Notes: generated by a model from the sequence alone, not told the origin. A stretch of 50,169 bases of DNA from an uncultured beta proteobacterium (GCA_903867305.1 CAIPQU010000039.1:1-50169), one strand, 5' to 3'. Shown: positions 1 through 10,195, numbered from the stretch's first letter. Numbers and translations: made by a program.

Positions 1-2
1 GA

Positions 3-512
3 AATCGTATCGTGCATATGAACCCCAAAGCGCCAATCAAGGAAATTACTCATGGGGTAGTTGATTTAAATGAGGTTTTTGACTTACATGGCTTTAATTT
101 AAATGCTAAGTTAGATATTGACCCGCATTTCTTAGAGCAAGATGATCATGACGACTGTGGCCACGATCATCATGACCACCACGACCATCACGACCACCAC
201 CATCATCATGGACATACTGATAAAATCCAATCCTTTGTATTTAGAAGTGAGCGCCCTTTTGACCATAAAAAATTAGAAGATTTTTTAGGCGGTATTCTCT
301 CAGTTTTTGGAGAAAAATTACTGCGTTATAAAGGTGTTTTATATATTAAAGGCTCGAATCGAAAAGTGGTTTTACAAGGTGTCCATGAAATGATGGGCAG
401 TGATATGGCTGGAGCTTGGGGTAACGAATTAAAACAAACCAAAATTGTATTTATTGGGCAAGAACTACCCAAAGATACCCTGATGATGGGTTTAGAGGGC
501 TGTTTAGTTTAA
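3..512 (+). CDS. CobW/COG0523-family GTPase zinc chaperone, C-terminal part (5' end outside window)
   Basis: The frame is open from the left edge of the window, so this is the C-terminal part of a longer protein and the GTG/ATG codons at 12 and 18 are internal. The order matches the CobW C-terminal half: an NPKAPI segment, a His/Asp-rich loop (nt ~138-215), and a CobW_C domain with SFVFRSERPFD and a KGVLYIKG strand. COG0523 proteins are P-loop GTPases that load or distribute metals, usually zinc; the His-rich loop fits metal binding. The GTPase domain is not visible. dksA follows 32 nt downstream, a common pairing in Burkholderiales. Confidence 0.85.
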   Translation, partial: NRIVHMNPKAPIKEITHGVVDLNEVFDLHGFNLNAKLDIDPHFLEQDDHDDCGHDHHDHHDHHDHHHHHGHTDKIQSFVFRSERPFDHKKLEDFLGGILSVFGEKLLRYKGVLYIKGSNRKVVLQGVHEMMGSDMAGAWGNELKQTKIVFIGQELPKDTLMMGLEGCLV

Positions 513-544
513 TTAAAAGTGTTTTTAAACACAAGGAAGACAAA

Positions 545-1081
545 ATGGCGACAACAAAAAAAACGGCAAGTAAAAAAATGACTGAAGTTAGCACAACAAA
601 ATCCGAAGATGTTAAGACCCCAATTAAAGAAAAAGTAATGACAGAAAAAACTAAACCCACCAATAAACCTGTAGAGCTGATTTCAGAAGAAGCGCTTTTA
701 AAAATGGCTGAAAAGGATTACATGAGTTCAGTCCAGTTATTATTTTTTAAGGATCGGCTACAAAAATTGCGTGATGACATTCTAAAAAATGCTGACGCAA
801 CGACAGAGAACTTAAGAGAAAATATTTTAGTACCTGACCCAGCAGATCGAGCAACGATTGAGGAAGAACATGCTTTAGAGCTTAGAACTCGAGATCGTGA
901 AAGAAAGTTACTCAAAAAAGTTGAACAAGCTCTTAGTCGGATTGAGTCTGGTGAATATGGTTGGTGCGAGGAAACTGGTGAAGCAATTGGTATTTCTAGG
1001 TTATTAGCAAGACCAACAGCCAATCTTTCGCTAGAGGCTCAAGAGCGTCGTGAATTACGCCAAAAATTATTTGGGGATTGA
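545..1081 (+). CDS. dksA: RNA polymerase-binding transcription factor DksA, Cys-poor type
   Basis: DksA enters the RNA polymerase secondary channel and, with ppGpp, adjusts transcription of stable RNA and biosynthetic genes. The 178-aa product has a Lys/Thr-rich N-terminal extension (residues 1-45), then the coiled-coil domain (KDYMSSVQLLFFKDRL, PDPADRATIEEEHALELR) and the C-terminal globular domain ending RRELRQKLFGD. Where E. coli DksA has a four-Cys zinc finger, this protein has one Cys (GWCEETGEAIG) and Ser/Thr/Ala elsewhere, so it probably folds without zinc. The ATG at 545 is preceded by an AAGGAAG ribosome-binding site. A short GTGTTT/AAACAC hairpin (519-532) lies just upstream. Confidence 0.95.
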   Translation: MATTKKTASKKMTEVSTTKSEDVKTPIKEKVMTEKTKPTNKPVELISEEALLKMAEKDYMSSVQLLFFKDRLQKLRDDILKNADATTENLRENILVPDPADRATIEEEHALELRTRDRERKLLKKVEQALSRIESGEYGWCEETGEAIGISRLLARPTANLSLEAQERRELRQKLFGD

Positions 1082-1116
1082 TAGCGTTGATACGAATGCT
1101 ATGAGCCTATTGGCGA

Positions 1117-1293
1117 ATGGATCTGCACCTCAATGAATGCGGTATAACAGCTTCCAAAATATTAACTAGTAAAGGTACGCCCCTTTTATCTTCAAGCGAG
1201 CGATTCATCAACTGGTTAAAAAAAGCCGAACTAAGCAATTCACCGGCACAACAATGGTGCTTCTTGAAAGAGTGTTGTAAGATTTGCTCCTGA
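1117..1293 (+). CDS. Small hypothetical ORF (58 aa), possibly a gene remnant
   Basis: The 345 nt between dksA and argB contain no gene I recognise. In this frame an ATG opens 58 codons whose product begins MDLHLNECGITASK and ends with a Cys cluster (CFLKECCKICS). The composition looks more protein-like than the opposite-strand 72-codon ORF over the same bases. In other Burkholderiales I expect hslVU near dksA, but I see no similarity to either. There is no convincing ribosome-binding site. It could be a small unannotated protein, a decayed gene, or chance. Confidence 0.25.
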   Translation: MDLHLNECGITASKILTSKGTPLLSSSERFINWLKKAELSNSPAQQWCFLKECCKICS

Positions 1294-1369
1294 AAATATG
1301 GGTAGTACCAAATTAGATCTTGCATTGGCGGATCAAAAGAAATCAGAATGTTGAATTAGGAGAGTATAT

Positions 1370-1404
1370 TAAGTGAATTACTGAAATAATACTTTATTCA
1401 CTTA
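1370..1404. repeat. Perfect 9-bp inverted repeat upstream of argB
   Basis: TAAGTGAAT (1370-1378) and ATTCACTTA (1396-1404) form a perfect inverted repeat with a 17-nt A/T-rich spacer, ending 22 nt before the argB ATG. The symmetry and position suit an operator for a dimeric regulator or a leader hairpin. It is not followed by a T tract as a terminator would be. No regulator can be named from the sequence. Confidence 0.4.
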
Positions 1405-1411
1405 CCTTTAA

Positions 1412-2329
<918 letters not shown>

Positions 2330-2353
2330 TTAAGTTGCCTAGAAATATCTGCT

Positions 2354-2980
2354 ATGGAATCTAATACAAACTCATTGATCGAAGAGGCGAAGACGAGAAA
2401 ACGTCCAAAGCCTGGTGAGCGTCGAGTGCAAATACTTCAAGCTTTAGCCGAAATGTTAGAAAATCCACAAGGTGAACGAGTAACAACAGCAGCATTAGCT
2501 GCGAAGATACAGGTATCTGAGGCTGCTTTGTATCGACACTTTGCAAGTAAAGCGCAAATGTTTGATGGGCTCATCGCATTTATTGAACAATCTATCTTTG
2601 GTTTGATTAATCAAATTATTGCTAAAGAAGAAAATGGAAAGCAACAGATTCAAGAAATTGCGATGATGCTATTGGCTTTTTCTGAAAAAAATCCAGGTAT
2701 GACAAGGGTTCTATTAGGAGACTCCTTATTTCAAGAAGATAACCGTCTTCAAGAAAGAATCAATCAGGTTTTAGAAAGAGTGGAAGCGTCCATCAAGCAA
2801 TCTTTTAGGATTATGCAAACTCAACACAACATCACTTGGACAGCAGATGACATTACTCATCGGTCCAGTTTGATCATGTCATATGTCATTGGGCGTTGGC
2901 ACCGATTTGCGAGAAGTGGTTTTACTAAATCTCCATTAGATAATGCAACCTCATCGATGAGTATTCTTCTATTGGTATGA
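2354..2980 (+). CDS. slmA: Nucleoid occlusion factor SlmA (TetR family)
   Basis: SlmA is a TetR-fold DNA-binding protein that blocks FtsZ ring assembly over the nucleoid. The 208-aa product has the N-terminal [17 protein letters not shown] segment followed by the helix-turn-helix ([20 protein letters not shown], residues ~43-62) and an all-helical C-terminal domain, as in SlmA and unlike ligand-sensing TetR repressors. It sits between argB and metX, its usual place in Burkholderiales. Its TGA stop overlaps the metX ATG (ATGA), so it is probably co-transcribed with the methionine genes. Confidence 0.9.
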   Translation: MESNTNSLIEEAKTRKRPKPGERRVQILQALAEMLENPQGERVTTAALAAKIQVSEAALYRHFASKAQMFDGLIAFIEQSIFGLINQIIAKEENGKQQIQEIAMMLLAFSEKNPGMTRVLLGDSLFQEDNRLQERINQVLERVEASIKQSFRIMQTQHNITWTADDITHRSSLIMSYVIGRWHRFARSGFTKSPLDNATSSMSILLLV

Positions 2981-4113
2981 GCAGTCTGAATACTCAGTCA
3001 CTGACCATCGAATTTAAAGAGCCGATCACCCTAAAAAGCGGTGCTCAGATACCTTCATATTCGTTAGAAGTTCAAACCTATGGTGAATTAAACGAACAAA
3101 AGACCAATGCTGTTCTCATTTGCCATGCGTTAAATGCTTCTCATCATGTGGCGGGAATAGATCCAACTACTGGAAAGCTTGGGTGGTGGGACAATATGAT
3201 TGGTCCTGATAAGCCGATAGATACTAACCATTATTTTGTGATTGGTGTGAATAACTTAGGTTCTTGCTTTGGATCTACGGGTCCTATGAGCATCAATCCT
3301 CAAACAAATCAACCTTATGGCAGTAGTTTTCCGCTAGTGACTGTTGAAGATTGGGTAGAAACCCAAGCTCGGTTAGCGGATCATTTTGGGATTCAAAAGT
3401 TTGCTGCAGTCATGGGTGGTAGCCTTGGCGGAATGCAAGCACTGGCATGGGGAGTCGAATACCCAAACCGAGTCGACCATTGTATTGTTATCGCCTCAGC
3501 CGCTAATTTATCCGCTCAAAATATTGCTTTTAATGAAATCGCTAGAAATGCAATTATGAGCGACCCTGATTTTCATGATGGAAACTATTACGCCAATGGC
3601 GTAACACCACGTAGCGGATTAAGGGTTGCAAGAATGATTGGCCATATTACTTATTTATCGAATGATGATATGGCTGAAAAATTTGGTCGCGATTTAAAGC
3701 GTAGCAAGGATGCAACAAAAGAATATAACTTTAATTTTGATACGGAATTTGAGGTTGAAAGTTACTTGCGTTATCAAGGCGATAAATTTGCTGACTATTT
3801 TGATGCTAATACGTATTTACTGATTACACGAGCGCTCGATTACTTTGATCCTGCAAAAAATTATGATGGTAATTTATCAAAAGCACTTGCTGTAGCAACA
3901 TCAAAATTTTTAGTAATTAGTTTTACTACAGACTGGCGATTTGCTCCAGAAAGAAGCCGAGAAATTGTTAAAGCATTGCTTGATAACAAAAGCTCAGTGA
4001 CTTATGCAGAAATCGATGCGCCGCATGGGCATGATGCCTTTTTATTAGATGATGATAGATACCATAGTATTGTTCGGGCATATTTTTCCAAGATGAGATT
4101 GGATGCGAGATGA
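2977..4113 (+). CDS. metX: Homoserine O-acyltransferase (MetX type; probably succinyl-specific)
   Basis: MetX acylates the homoserine hydroxyl, the first committed step of methionine synthesis. The 378-aa alpha/beta-hydrolase-fold protein has the nucleophile elbow GGSLGGMQ (Ser149), the catalytic Asp in FTTDWRF (Asp319) and the catalytic His in GHDAFL (His352). Proteobacterial MetX enzymes paired with MetW are reported to prefer succinyl-CoA (MetXS), so succinylation is likely here, but this is inference from family and neighbourhood. It overlaps slmA by 4 nt upstream and metW by 4 nt downstream, indicating translational coupling. Confidence 0.93.
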   Translation: MSSLNTQSLTIEFKEPITLKSGAQIPSYSLEVQTYGELNEQKTNAVLICHALNASHHVAGIDPTTGKLGWWDNMIGPDKPIDTNHYFVIGVNNLGSCFGSTGPMSINPQTNQPYGSSFPLVTVEDWVETQARLADHFGIQKFAAVMGGSLGGMQALAWGVEYPNRVDHCIVIASAANLSAQNIAFNEIARNAIMSDPDFHDGNYYANGVTPRSGLRVARMIGHITYLSNDDMAEKFGRDLKRSKDATKEYNFNFDTEFEVESYLRYQGDKFADYFDANTYLLITRALDYFDPAKNYDGNLSKALAVATSKFLVISFTTDWRFAPERSREIVKALLDNKSSVTYAEIDAPHGHDAFLLDDDRYHSIVRAYFSKMRLDAR

Positions 4114-4703
4114 GCAAGCCTAATATCCGCGCCGATTTTTCAGCTATTTCACAGTGGATTGCGCCTAACTCAAGTCTATTAGATCTTGGTTGTGGTGATG
4201 GTGATTTTTTAGAATATATTCGAGATCAAAAACAAGTAAAGACCTATGGTGTAGAAATTTCTGATTTAAGTGTATTAGCTTGTGTCGAAAAAGGTCTAGA
4301 CGTCATCCAGCAAGACTTGGAGTCGGGGTTAGCGTTGTTTGAAAATCAAAGTTTTGATATGGTTGTGTTATCTCAAACGCTTCAAACGATTCACGAAACT
4401 GAGACGATTCTCAATGAAATTGTTCGAGTAGGAAAAGAAAGTATTATTTCTTTTCCGAATTTTGCGCATTGGTCGCATCGCATTGATATTTTTTGCGGCA
4501 GAATGCCTGTGTCGAAATCCCTACCCTTTGATTGGTATAACACACCGAATGTACGGGTATTAACGATTGCTGATTTTGAGGCCTTGGCTAGTAAAATAGG
4601 TATACAAATTATTGACCGAGTAGTTTTGCATGAAGGTAAAAGGGTAAATTTTGCCGCCAATCTATTCGGTAGTCTTGCTATCTACAGGGTCAAAAGCGCT
4701 TAA
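4110..4703 (+). CDS. metW: Methionine biosynthesis protein MetW
   Basis: MetW is a class I methyltransferase-fold protein that accompanies MetX and supports homoserine acylation. The 197-aa product has the SAM-binding glycine motif [12 protein letters not shown] near residue 24, an acidic strand end (YGVEISD), and the MetW-typical segment [12 protein letters not shown]. The ATGA overlap with metX supports a shared mRNA. The residues of an active methyltransferase look present, but the family's role is usually described as a partner of MetX. Confidence 0.93.
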   Translation: MSKPNIRADFSAISQWIAPNSSLLDLGCGDGDFLEYIRDQKQVKTYGVEISDLSVLACVEKGLDVIQQDLESGLALFENQSFDMVVLSQTLQTIHETETILNEIVRVGKESIISFPNFAHWSHRIDIFCGRMPVSKSLPFDWYNTPNVRVLTIADFEALASKIGIQIIDRVVLHEGKRVNFAANLFGSLAIYRVKSA

Positions 4704-4705
4704 AC

Positions 4706-6055
4706 ATGACAGACATCTCTCAGAACACAAAGCAGTCTTGGTCTGAGTTATTAAGTTCTTATACAAAAACCACGACCGTCAGAATGTTCTTTTTGGGATT
4801 TTCTGCTGGCCTGCCTTTACTGCTCGTATTAGGTACTTTGGGTTTTTGGTTGAGAGAGGCCGGAATTGATCGAAGTACGATTGGGTACTTATCATGGATT
4901 GGACTCATCTACGGATTCAAGTGGGTTTGGGCACCTTTAGTCGATCGCTTAAAAATACCGATTTTATCGAGTCTTTTAGGGCGCAGGAGATCGTGGTTAT
5001 TGATGTCTCAATTATTGGTGATTAGCGGACTGATTGGGATGTCTTTTACGGACCCCTCACAACAAGTTCACGTCATCGCATGGTGTGCTTTACTTGTGGC
5101 GCTAGGTTCAGCAACTCAGGATATTGCTTTAGATGCCTTTCGGATTGAGTCAGCTGATACAAAATTACAAGGTGTATTGGCGGCGGCTTATCAAACGGGA
5201 TATCGATTCGCCATGATTTGGGCTGGAGCTGGAGCTTTATGGATAGCCGCTCGCGCTCAAGAGTCTGAGGCTAATGTATATGATGCAAAAGGCTGGCAAA
5301 TTGCTTATCTCTGTATGGCTGCATCGATGTTGGTGGGATTAATCACAGTTCTGTGCTCCAAGGAATCTCAGTTTATAGAAAAACAGCAACAGCATACCTT
5401 CTCAGCCTGGATGAAAGTTGCTTTCTTAAACCCCTTTGCAGATTTCATTCAACGTTATCAATGGCAAGCCGTATTAATTTTGAGCCTCATTGCTGTATAT
5501 CGAATTAGTGATGTTGTCATGGGTATTATGGCAAATCCTTTTTATGTTGATATGGGCTATACCAAAGATGAGGTTGCGAGCGTCACTAAAGTTTTTGGAG
5601 TCATCATGACCCTTGTTGGTGCCTTTATTGGTGGAGGCTTGACTGTCAGATTTGGCATCATTCGTATCTTGATGATCGGCGCTATTCTGTCAGCAGGTAG
5701 TAATATTTTATTTTCTTGGTTAGCGACACGAGGACATGATTTAACTGGCTTGATCTTTGTTATCTCTGCAGATAATTTAAGTTCTGGTATTGCCTCAGCG
5801 GCTTTTATTGCTTACTTATCTTCGCTCACGAATATTTCTTACAGTGCAACGCAATATGCCTTATTTAGTTCGATGATGCTTCTGATTCCGAAGTGGCTTG
5901 CTGGTTTTTCAGGAGTGTTTGTGGATCACTTTGGTTATCAAATCTTTTTTATTTCAACGGCGGTTATCGGCTTACCAGTACTTATCTTAGTTTGGCTTGT
6001 CGGTCGACAAGCCAAAGCAAATGAAGATCATCACAACGAAAAATCTTTTAACTGA
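4706..6055 (+). CDS. ampG: AmpG-type muropeptide permease (MFS transporter)
   Basis: AmpG imports anhydromuropeptides released during cell-wall turnover for recycling. The 449-aa product has about 12 hydrophobic segments and the family pattern: an early MFFLGFSAGLPLLLVLGTL helix, GLIYGFKWVWAPLVDR, and a conserved LGSATQDIALDAFRIE motif in the third to fourth helices. It starts 2 nt after metW, the usual slmA-metX-metW-ampG order of Burkholderiales. Its 3' end overlaps the convergent xth gene by 25 nt. Confidence 0.9.
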   Translation: MTDISQNTKQSWSELLSSYTKTTTVRMFFLGFSAGLPLLLVLGTLGFWLREAGIDRSTIGYLSWIGLIYGFKWVWAPLVDRLKIPILSSLLGRRRSWLLMSQLLVISGLIGMSFTDPSQQVHVIAWCALLVALGSATQDIALDAFRIESADTKLQGVLAAAYQTGYRFAMIWAGAGALWIAARAQESEANVYDAKGWQIAYLCMAASMLVGLITVLCSKESQFIEKQQQHTFSAWMKVAFLNPFADFIQRYQWQAVLILSLIAVYRISDVVMGIMANPFYVDMGYTKDEVASVTKVFGVIMTLVGAFIGGGLTVRFGIIRILMIGAILSAGSNILFSWLATRGHDLTGLIFVISADNLSSGIASAAFIAYLSSLTNISYSATQYALFSSMMLLIPKWLAGFSGVFVDHFGYQIFFISTAVIGLPVLILVWLVGRQAKANEDHHNEKSFN

Positions 6056-6825
6056 CAGTCGTAATCAATCATTAAAGGGGCGTGATCAGAAAACCTTTCT
6101 GCTTTATAGATCAACTGATGTTTTGCAAATTGCGCTAAACCTTTTGTCGCAATTTGGTAATCGATACGCCACCCCACATTGTTGTTATAAGCCTGTCCTC
6201 TTTGGCTCCACCATGTATAGCACGAGTCTGTTGAAGCCGGCTCAAGCTGACGATAAACATCCACATAAGATGTTTCATGAAACAAGTTCGTCAACCAGGC
6301 CCTTTCTTCTGGCAAAAACCCTGAGTTCTTCACATTGCCTTTCCAATTCTTTAAATCGATTTCTTGATGAGCGATATTAATATCACCACAAAGAGCAACT
6401 TCAAAACCACTCGATTGAAGTTTGACCAGATGTGGTAAAAAGACCTTCAGAAATCGAAACTTGGCTTCCTGACGATCTTCTGAGCTTGAGCCTGACGGAA
6501 AATAAGCCGAGATGACCCAAAGCTTTCCAAAGCGAAGAGCCGTATATCTTCCCTCATCATCAAATTCCGCCTCGCCAAAACCAATTTGGATTTCATCTGG
6601 TTGATGCCTGGAGTAAATGCCGGTTCCGCTATACCCTTTTTTTTGAGCGCAATGAAAATACGATAAATAATTGCTTGGAGCAATCAATTCTGGAGCAAGG
6701 TCGTCAATTTGTGCTTTAATTTCTTGAAGGCAAACAAAGTCAGCTTTTGTGGTTTGTAACCACGAGAAAAAACCTTTTTTTGCCGCTGATCGTATTCCAT
6801 TAACATTAGCCGTTATGATTCTCAA
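6031..6825 (-). CDS. xth: Exodeoxyribonuclease III / AP endonuclease (TTG start)
   Basis: This enzyme repairs abasic sites and 3'-blocked ends in base-excision repair. The 264-aa product has the EEP-fold signatures: NVNGIRSAAKKG at the N terminus, LQEIKA with the metal-binding Glu, CGDINIAH, and the terminal FSDHAPLMIDY with the catalytic Asp-His pair. The start is a TTG (6825-6823) preceded at normal distance by AGAGAGG. No ATG fits the conserved N terminus, which begins exactly at this codon. The start lies 1 nt from the pyrE ATG on the other strand, so each gene's promoter must lie within the other's coding sequence. Confidence 0.93.
   Translation of the reverse strand: MRIITANVNGIRSAAKKGFFSWLQTTKADFVCLQEIKAQIDDLAPELIAPSNYLSYFHCAQKKGYSGTGIYSRHQPDEIQIGFGEAEFDDEGRYTALRFGKLWVISAYFPSGSSSEDRQEAKFRFLKVFLPHLVKLQSSGFEVALCGDINIAHQEIDLKNWKGNVKNSGFLPEERAWLTNLFHETSYVDVYRQLEPASTDSCYTWWSQRGQAYNNNVGWRIDYQIATKGLAQFAKHQLIYKAERFSDHAPLMIDYDCQLKDFSL
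6814..6819 (+). promoter_or_regulatory. Candidate -10 element for leaderless pyrE
   Basis: TATGAT matches the sigma-70 -10 consensus at five of six positions and ends 7 nt before the pyrE ATG. There is no Shine-Dalgarno between them. Transcription would start at or next to the ATG. The -35 region lies inside xth and is weak. Confidence 0.35.
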
Positions 6826-6826
6826 T

Positions 6827-7489
6827 ATGAAACCTCTCTCTTCTGAATTTATCGAATTTGCACTACAAGCTCACGTGTTATCTTTTGGCGAATTTAAAAC
6901 CAAAGCTGGTCGACTTTCGCCTTATTTTTTTAATGCTGGTGATTTTAACGATGGCGCCAAATTAGGAGCCTTAGGTCAATTTTACGCTCGTACATTGATT
7001 GCTTCAGGAATATCGTTTGATATGCTTTTTGGCCCTGCTTATAAAGGTATTACATTGTCAGCTAGCACAGCTATCGCGCTATCTTCCCTTGGTCAAAATG
7101 TATCTTTCGCCTATAACCGTAAAGAAGCTAAAGATCATGGTGAAGGCGGCGTTTTAGTTGGAGCCCCCTTAAGTGGCAAAGTAGTCATCATTGATGATGT
7201 GATCTCCGCCGGTACGTCCGTCAGAGAGTCGGTCGAAATCATTCAAAAAGCTGGCGCAAGTCCGTGTGCTGTATTAATTGCCCTTGATCGTATGGAAAAG
7301 TCAGGTACGGCCATAGATGTCGGAACCTTTTCAGCCGTGCAGGCTGTTCAACAAGATTTTGGGATACCAGTTATAGCGATTGCGAATCTTAAAGATCTAT
7401 TACAGTTTTTAGAGCAGACTCAGAACCCTACGCTAAAAGAGCATTTACCAAAAGTAAAAATGTATCGCGATCAATATGGAGTGCAATAA
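6827..7489 (+). CDS. pyrE: Orotate phosphoribosyltransferase
   Basis: PyrE joins orotate to PRPP to form OMP in pyrimidine synthesis. The 220-aa product has the conserved N-terminal FGEFKTKAGRLSPYFFNAG loop and the PRPP-binding motif VVIIDDVISAGTSVRES. The reading frame is open 78 nt further upstream, but homology begins at MKPLSSEFIEFA, so I place the start at the ATG at 6827. A TATGAT hexamer 7 nt upstream and the lack of a ribosome-binding site suggest a leaderless message. The gene is divergent from xth and convergent with dapF. Confidence 0.93.
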   Translation: MKPLSSEFIEFALQAHVLSFGEFKTKAGRLSPYFFNAGDFNDGAKLGALGQFYARTLIASGISFDMLFGPAYKGITLSASTAIALSSLGQNVSFAYNRKEAKDHGEGGVLVGAPLSGKVVIIDDVISAGTSVRESVEIIQKAGASPCAVLIALDRMEKSGTAIDVGTFSAVQAVQQDFGIPVIAIANLKDLLQFLEQTQNPTLKEHLPKVKMYRDQYGVQ

Positions 7490-7530
7490 CTTGGCCAGGA
7501 GGCCGCTAGTCAAAAACTTCTTGAATCAAG

Positions 7531-8397
7531 CTAAATAGTGATGTGACCGTCAAAAACAGATACTGCTGGTCCGGTCATCATCACATTTGCAAGGGGACCT
7601 TCATGTTTGAAGTCCCATTCAATTTCGAGATCGCCCCCTCTTGTTTTAACCAAAACGGGCGAATCTAAACGATGTTGCAAAATTCCTGAAACAACGGCAG
7701 CACAGGCACCTGTTCCACAGGCTAAGGTTTCACCAGCGCCTCTTTCAAATACGCGTAGTTTGATCAGTTGACGGCTAAGAATTTCCATAAACCCTGCATT
7801 AACTCGCTGGGGAAAGGATGGGTGATTTTCAATCAAAGGTCCTTGACTTCGGACGGGAGCAAGATCAACGGATTGGACGATTTGAACGGCATGCGGATTA
7901 CCCATTGATACAGGCGTAACCCATACACTTTCCTGAGCCAAGGGAAGTGAAAACTCGTTAACGTCACCTTGTTTTTGTGAAACCAACTCACCCGACAAAA
8001 ATGGAATCAGTGCATGTTCCAATATCGGAGTTCCCATATTGACCTTTACACGACCATCTTCAAGCTCTGTCAGAGTGAGTATCGTATGTGCTACTTCAAC
8101 TCGAATTTCTGTTTTTTTGGTAAGCCCTTTTTCTCTCACAAATCGAACAAAGCAACGGGAGCCATTCCCACACTGTTCTACTTCTGAGCCATCGTTATTA
8201 AAGATTCGGTATTTGAAATCAGCATCAGGAGACGTTGCTTTTTCAACAATTAGTATTTGATCCGCACCTATTCCAAATTTTCTATTAGCTAATGCACGCC
8301 ACTGCTCAAGACTGAAGTGACTAATATCTTGATGAATGGCATCAATGACAATAAAGTCATTTCCCGCACCCTGCATTTTAGTAAATTGGAGTTGCAT
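7531..8397 (-). CDS. dapF: Diaminopimelate epimerase
   Basis: DapF converts LL- to meso-diaminopimelate for lysine and peptidoglycan synthesis. The 288-aa product shows both catalytic cysteines in their motifs, Cys76 in QCGNGSRCF and Cys227 in [11 protein letters not shown], plus the N-terminal KMQGAGNDF substrate loop. It is the last gene of a minus-strand operon with two lipid A acyltransferases. Its ATG overlaps the upstream gene's stop by one base (TAATG). Confidence 0.96.
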   Translation of the reverse strand: MQLQFTKMQGAGNDFIVIDAIHQDISHFSLEQWRALANRKFGIGADQILIVEKATSPDADFKYRIFNNDGSEVEQCGNGSRCFVRFVREKGLTKKTEIRVEVAHTILTLTELEDGRVKVNMGTPILEHALIPFLSGELVSQKQGDVNEFSLPLAQESVWVTPVSMGNPHAVQIVQSVDLAPVRSQGPLIENHPSFPQRVNAGFMEILSRQLIKLRVFERGAGETLACGTGACAAVVSGILQHRLDSPVLVKTRGGDLEIEWDFKHEGPLANVMMTGPAVSVFDGHITI

Positions 8398-9293
8398 TAG
8401 TAATACCTTGCTTGACCTTCTGGTCGATTTTTAAAACGTTTATGCACCCAATAATACTCCTGTGGACGCGGTATGATTTGAGCCTCAAAAAATTGATTTA
8501 ATCGTAATGCATCTTGAACTTCATCATTCGTTGGAAAGTTTTCTAGAGGTTTGCTGATTCGGCAGGTATAGGATTTGCCATCGGCATTGAGGGTAGTTAC
8601 CACGGGGCAAACTTGCGCATGGGTGAGATTCGCAAAACGAGATATGGATGTCACTGTACAAGTTGGAATACCAAAAAATGGGACAAAGATAGAGTCTTGT
8701 AGACCCAGATCCATATCCGGAGAAATGGTGACTATTTGATGAGATTTTATGGCACGAATTAAGACGCGCGCATTTTGTTGTCTTAACATCATCTCAGCCC
8801 CAAATCTTTCTCGCCATGATTTGATTTTGGCATCAAAAAAATTATTTTTCATTTTGATGTATAGAGTAATTTGTTTTTTCAAACCCAAATCTTCTGCGTA
8901 TGAAGATACACCAATTAAACCGGCTTCAATACCGACTAAATGCATACTAAAAAACATTCTTGGTTGACCATCCGTTAAATCAACTTCAGAAACAACGTGC
9001 ACTAATTTACGAATTTGTTCTTTTGATCCTAGCCATAAATAGCCTCTTTCGGTAATTGATCGCCCAAAGAGTTTCCAATGTTGTAAAGCTAATGTTTTAC
9101 GTTCCTCAAGGGAGAGCTCTGGAAAACAAAGTTTTAAATTGATATCCACTACTTTTTTTCTCTCGATTGGTAGGCGTGATGCAATGGAACCAAGTAGATC
9201 CCCAATCCAGTGATTGATGGAGATGGGCAGACATTTCAGCAGATATAACACGCCTAATAGAAGGTAATTCATGGTGTATTCAAGAATCTTCAT
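8397..9293 (-). CDS. LpxL/HtrB-family lipid A acyltransferase
   Basis: Members of this family transfer a secondary acyl chain to the lipid A precursor at the inner membrane. The 298-aa product has an N-terminal hydrophobic segment ([14 protein letters not shown]), the [10 protein letters not shown] motif, the catalytic HX4E motif (His118-Glu123 in SMHLVGIE) and a C-terminal [14 protein letters not shown] segment. The stop and start codons overlap those of both neighbours by one base, so acyltransferase, acyltransferase and dapF form one transcription unit. Which acyl chain and position it uses cannot be told from sequence. Confidence 0.92.
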   Translation of the reverse strand: MKILEYTMNYLLLGVLYLLKCLPISINHWIGDLLGSIASRLPIERKKVVDINLKLCFPELSLEERKTLALQHWKLFGRSITERGYLWLGSKEQIRKLVHVVSEVDLTDGQPRMFFSMHLVGIEAGLIGVSSYAEDLGLKKQITLYIKMKNNFFDAKIKSWRERFGAEMMLRQQNARVLIRAIKSHQIVTISPDMDLGLQDSIFVPFFGIPTCTVTSISRFANLTHAQVCPVVTTLNADGKSYTCRISKPLENFPTNDEVQDALRLNQFFEAQIIPRPQEYYWVHKRFKNRPEGQARYY

Positions 9294-10135
9294 TAGTTCG
9301 GAGGTGGGGCGCCCGTAGGCTGTTTATAGCGGTTGTACATCCAAAGATATTGTTCAGGGTGTTCAATGATCACCCTTTCTAAAAACTGGTTTAGTTGTTG
9401 CGCTGCTTCATAAGAATCTGCATGAAAAGATTCCGTCATTCTTGCGGCAATAATAGACCAACCTTTCCCGTGAGGTTTACGAATTGCTGAAAAAACAATA
9501 GTCGGGATATTGTTTTTGAGAGCAATCTTTGCTGGAAGGACAGCCGTATAGGCGGGTTTGCCAAAAAAAGGCGCCCAAATACCCTCACCGTTTCCGGGGA
9601 CTTGATCTGGCAAAATACCGACCGCTTCACCACGAGCGAGGGCTCGCGCAATTTGTCGAACGCCTTGCATATTCGCGGGCACAAAGTTCATGCGAGGGTG
9701 GGCACGACCTTCTTCAATGAGGTCATTCAGCCATTTCTGTTTAGCAGGTTTATAGATAATGGTTGCGGGAAAATACTCGGCTAAAACTCGTGGAATCATT
9801 TCAAATGTGCCGAGGTGCGGGGTTAGCATGAGTAAGCCCCGCCCTTCCTTGACCGCTTCCTCAACCACATCCCAATGAATCAGTTCCGTTAATTGAATTG
9901 ACTCATTCGGATGCTTCCAAATCCAAAGACTATCCGTTAACATTTTTCCAGCAGATTTTGCCACCTCTAAGGGAGAGGCTTCAAATTTAAAGTATGTTTT
10001 AGCTAAGGATAAGTTTTCTAAGATCAGTTTTTTATCTCTGGGAGAAAACCAATAGGTTAAAAGCCCCAAAAAAGAACCTACGTACTGTAGATACTTTAAA
10101 GGTAAAAGACCGAGAATGTTAGTAAGCCAACGCAT
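9293..10135 (-). CDS. LpxL/HtrB-family lipid A acyltransferase (second copy)
   Basis: This second late acyltransferase of lipid A synthesis has HX4E at His107-Glu112 (TPHLGTFE), a PDQVPG motif and a C-terminal EQYLWMYNRYKQ segment. The frame is open upstream to 10312, but that stretch overlaps the metK leader. Family N termini resemble MRWLTNILGLLPLKYLQ, so I chose the ATG at 10135, giving 280 aa; an ATG at 10204 is the alternative. With this start the metK promoter and leader lie wholly in the 170-nt divergent intergenic region. The two acyltransferases are only distantly similar to each other. Confidence 0.88.
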   Translation of the reverse strand: MRWLTNILGLLPLKYLQYVGSFLGLLTYWFSPRDKKLILENLSLAKTYFKFEASPLEVAKSAGKMLTDSLWIWKHPNESIQLTELIHWDVVEEAVKEGRGLLMLTPHLGTFEMIPRVLAEYFPATIIYKPAKQKWLNDLIEEGRAHPRMNFVPANMQGVRQIARALARGEAVGILPDQVPGNGEGIWAPFFGKPAYTAVLPAKIALKNNIPTIVFSAIRKPHGKGWSIIAARMTESFHADSYEAAQQLNQFLERVIIEHPEQYLWMYNRYKQPTGAPPPN

Positions 10136-10166
10136 TCCCTCTATGATATGCAAAAATTCAGAAGGT

Positions 10167-10195
10167 TTGATAAAAATTAGAAGCAGAGTTATACT
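10167..10195 (+). promoter_or_regulatory. Sigma-70 promoter of metK
   Basis: TTGATA (10167-10172) and TATACT (10190-10195) are separated by exactly 17 nt, a near-consensus housekeeping promoter. Transcription should start around 10202, immediately before the structured metK leader, giving a 5' UTR of about 104 nt. Confidence 0.7.

Noticed and set aside
138..215. Low-complexity repeat in the first gene as a possible tandem repeat or CRISPR-like element
   Set aside because: It is an in-frame His/Asp-rich codon run of a metal-binding loop, with no spacers.
1107..1325. 72-codon minus-strand ORF between dksA and argB
   Set aside because: No ribosome-binding site and a less protein-like product than the plus-strand frame over the same bases.
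7490..7530. Possible terminator between pyrE and dapF
   Set aside because: Only a 4-bp GGCC/GGCC stem and a CTTG/CAAG pair are present, without a T tract.
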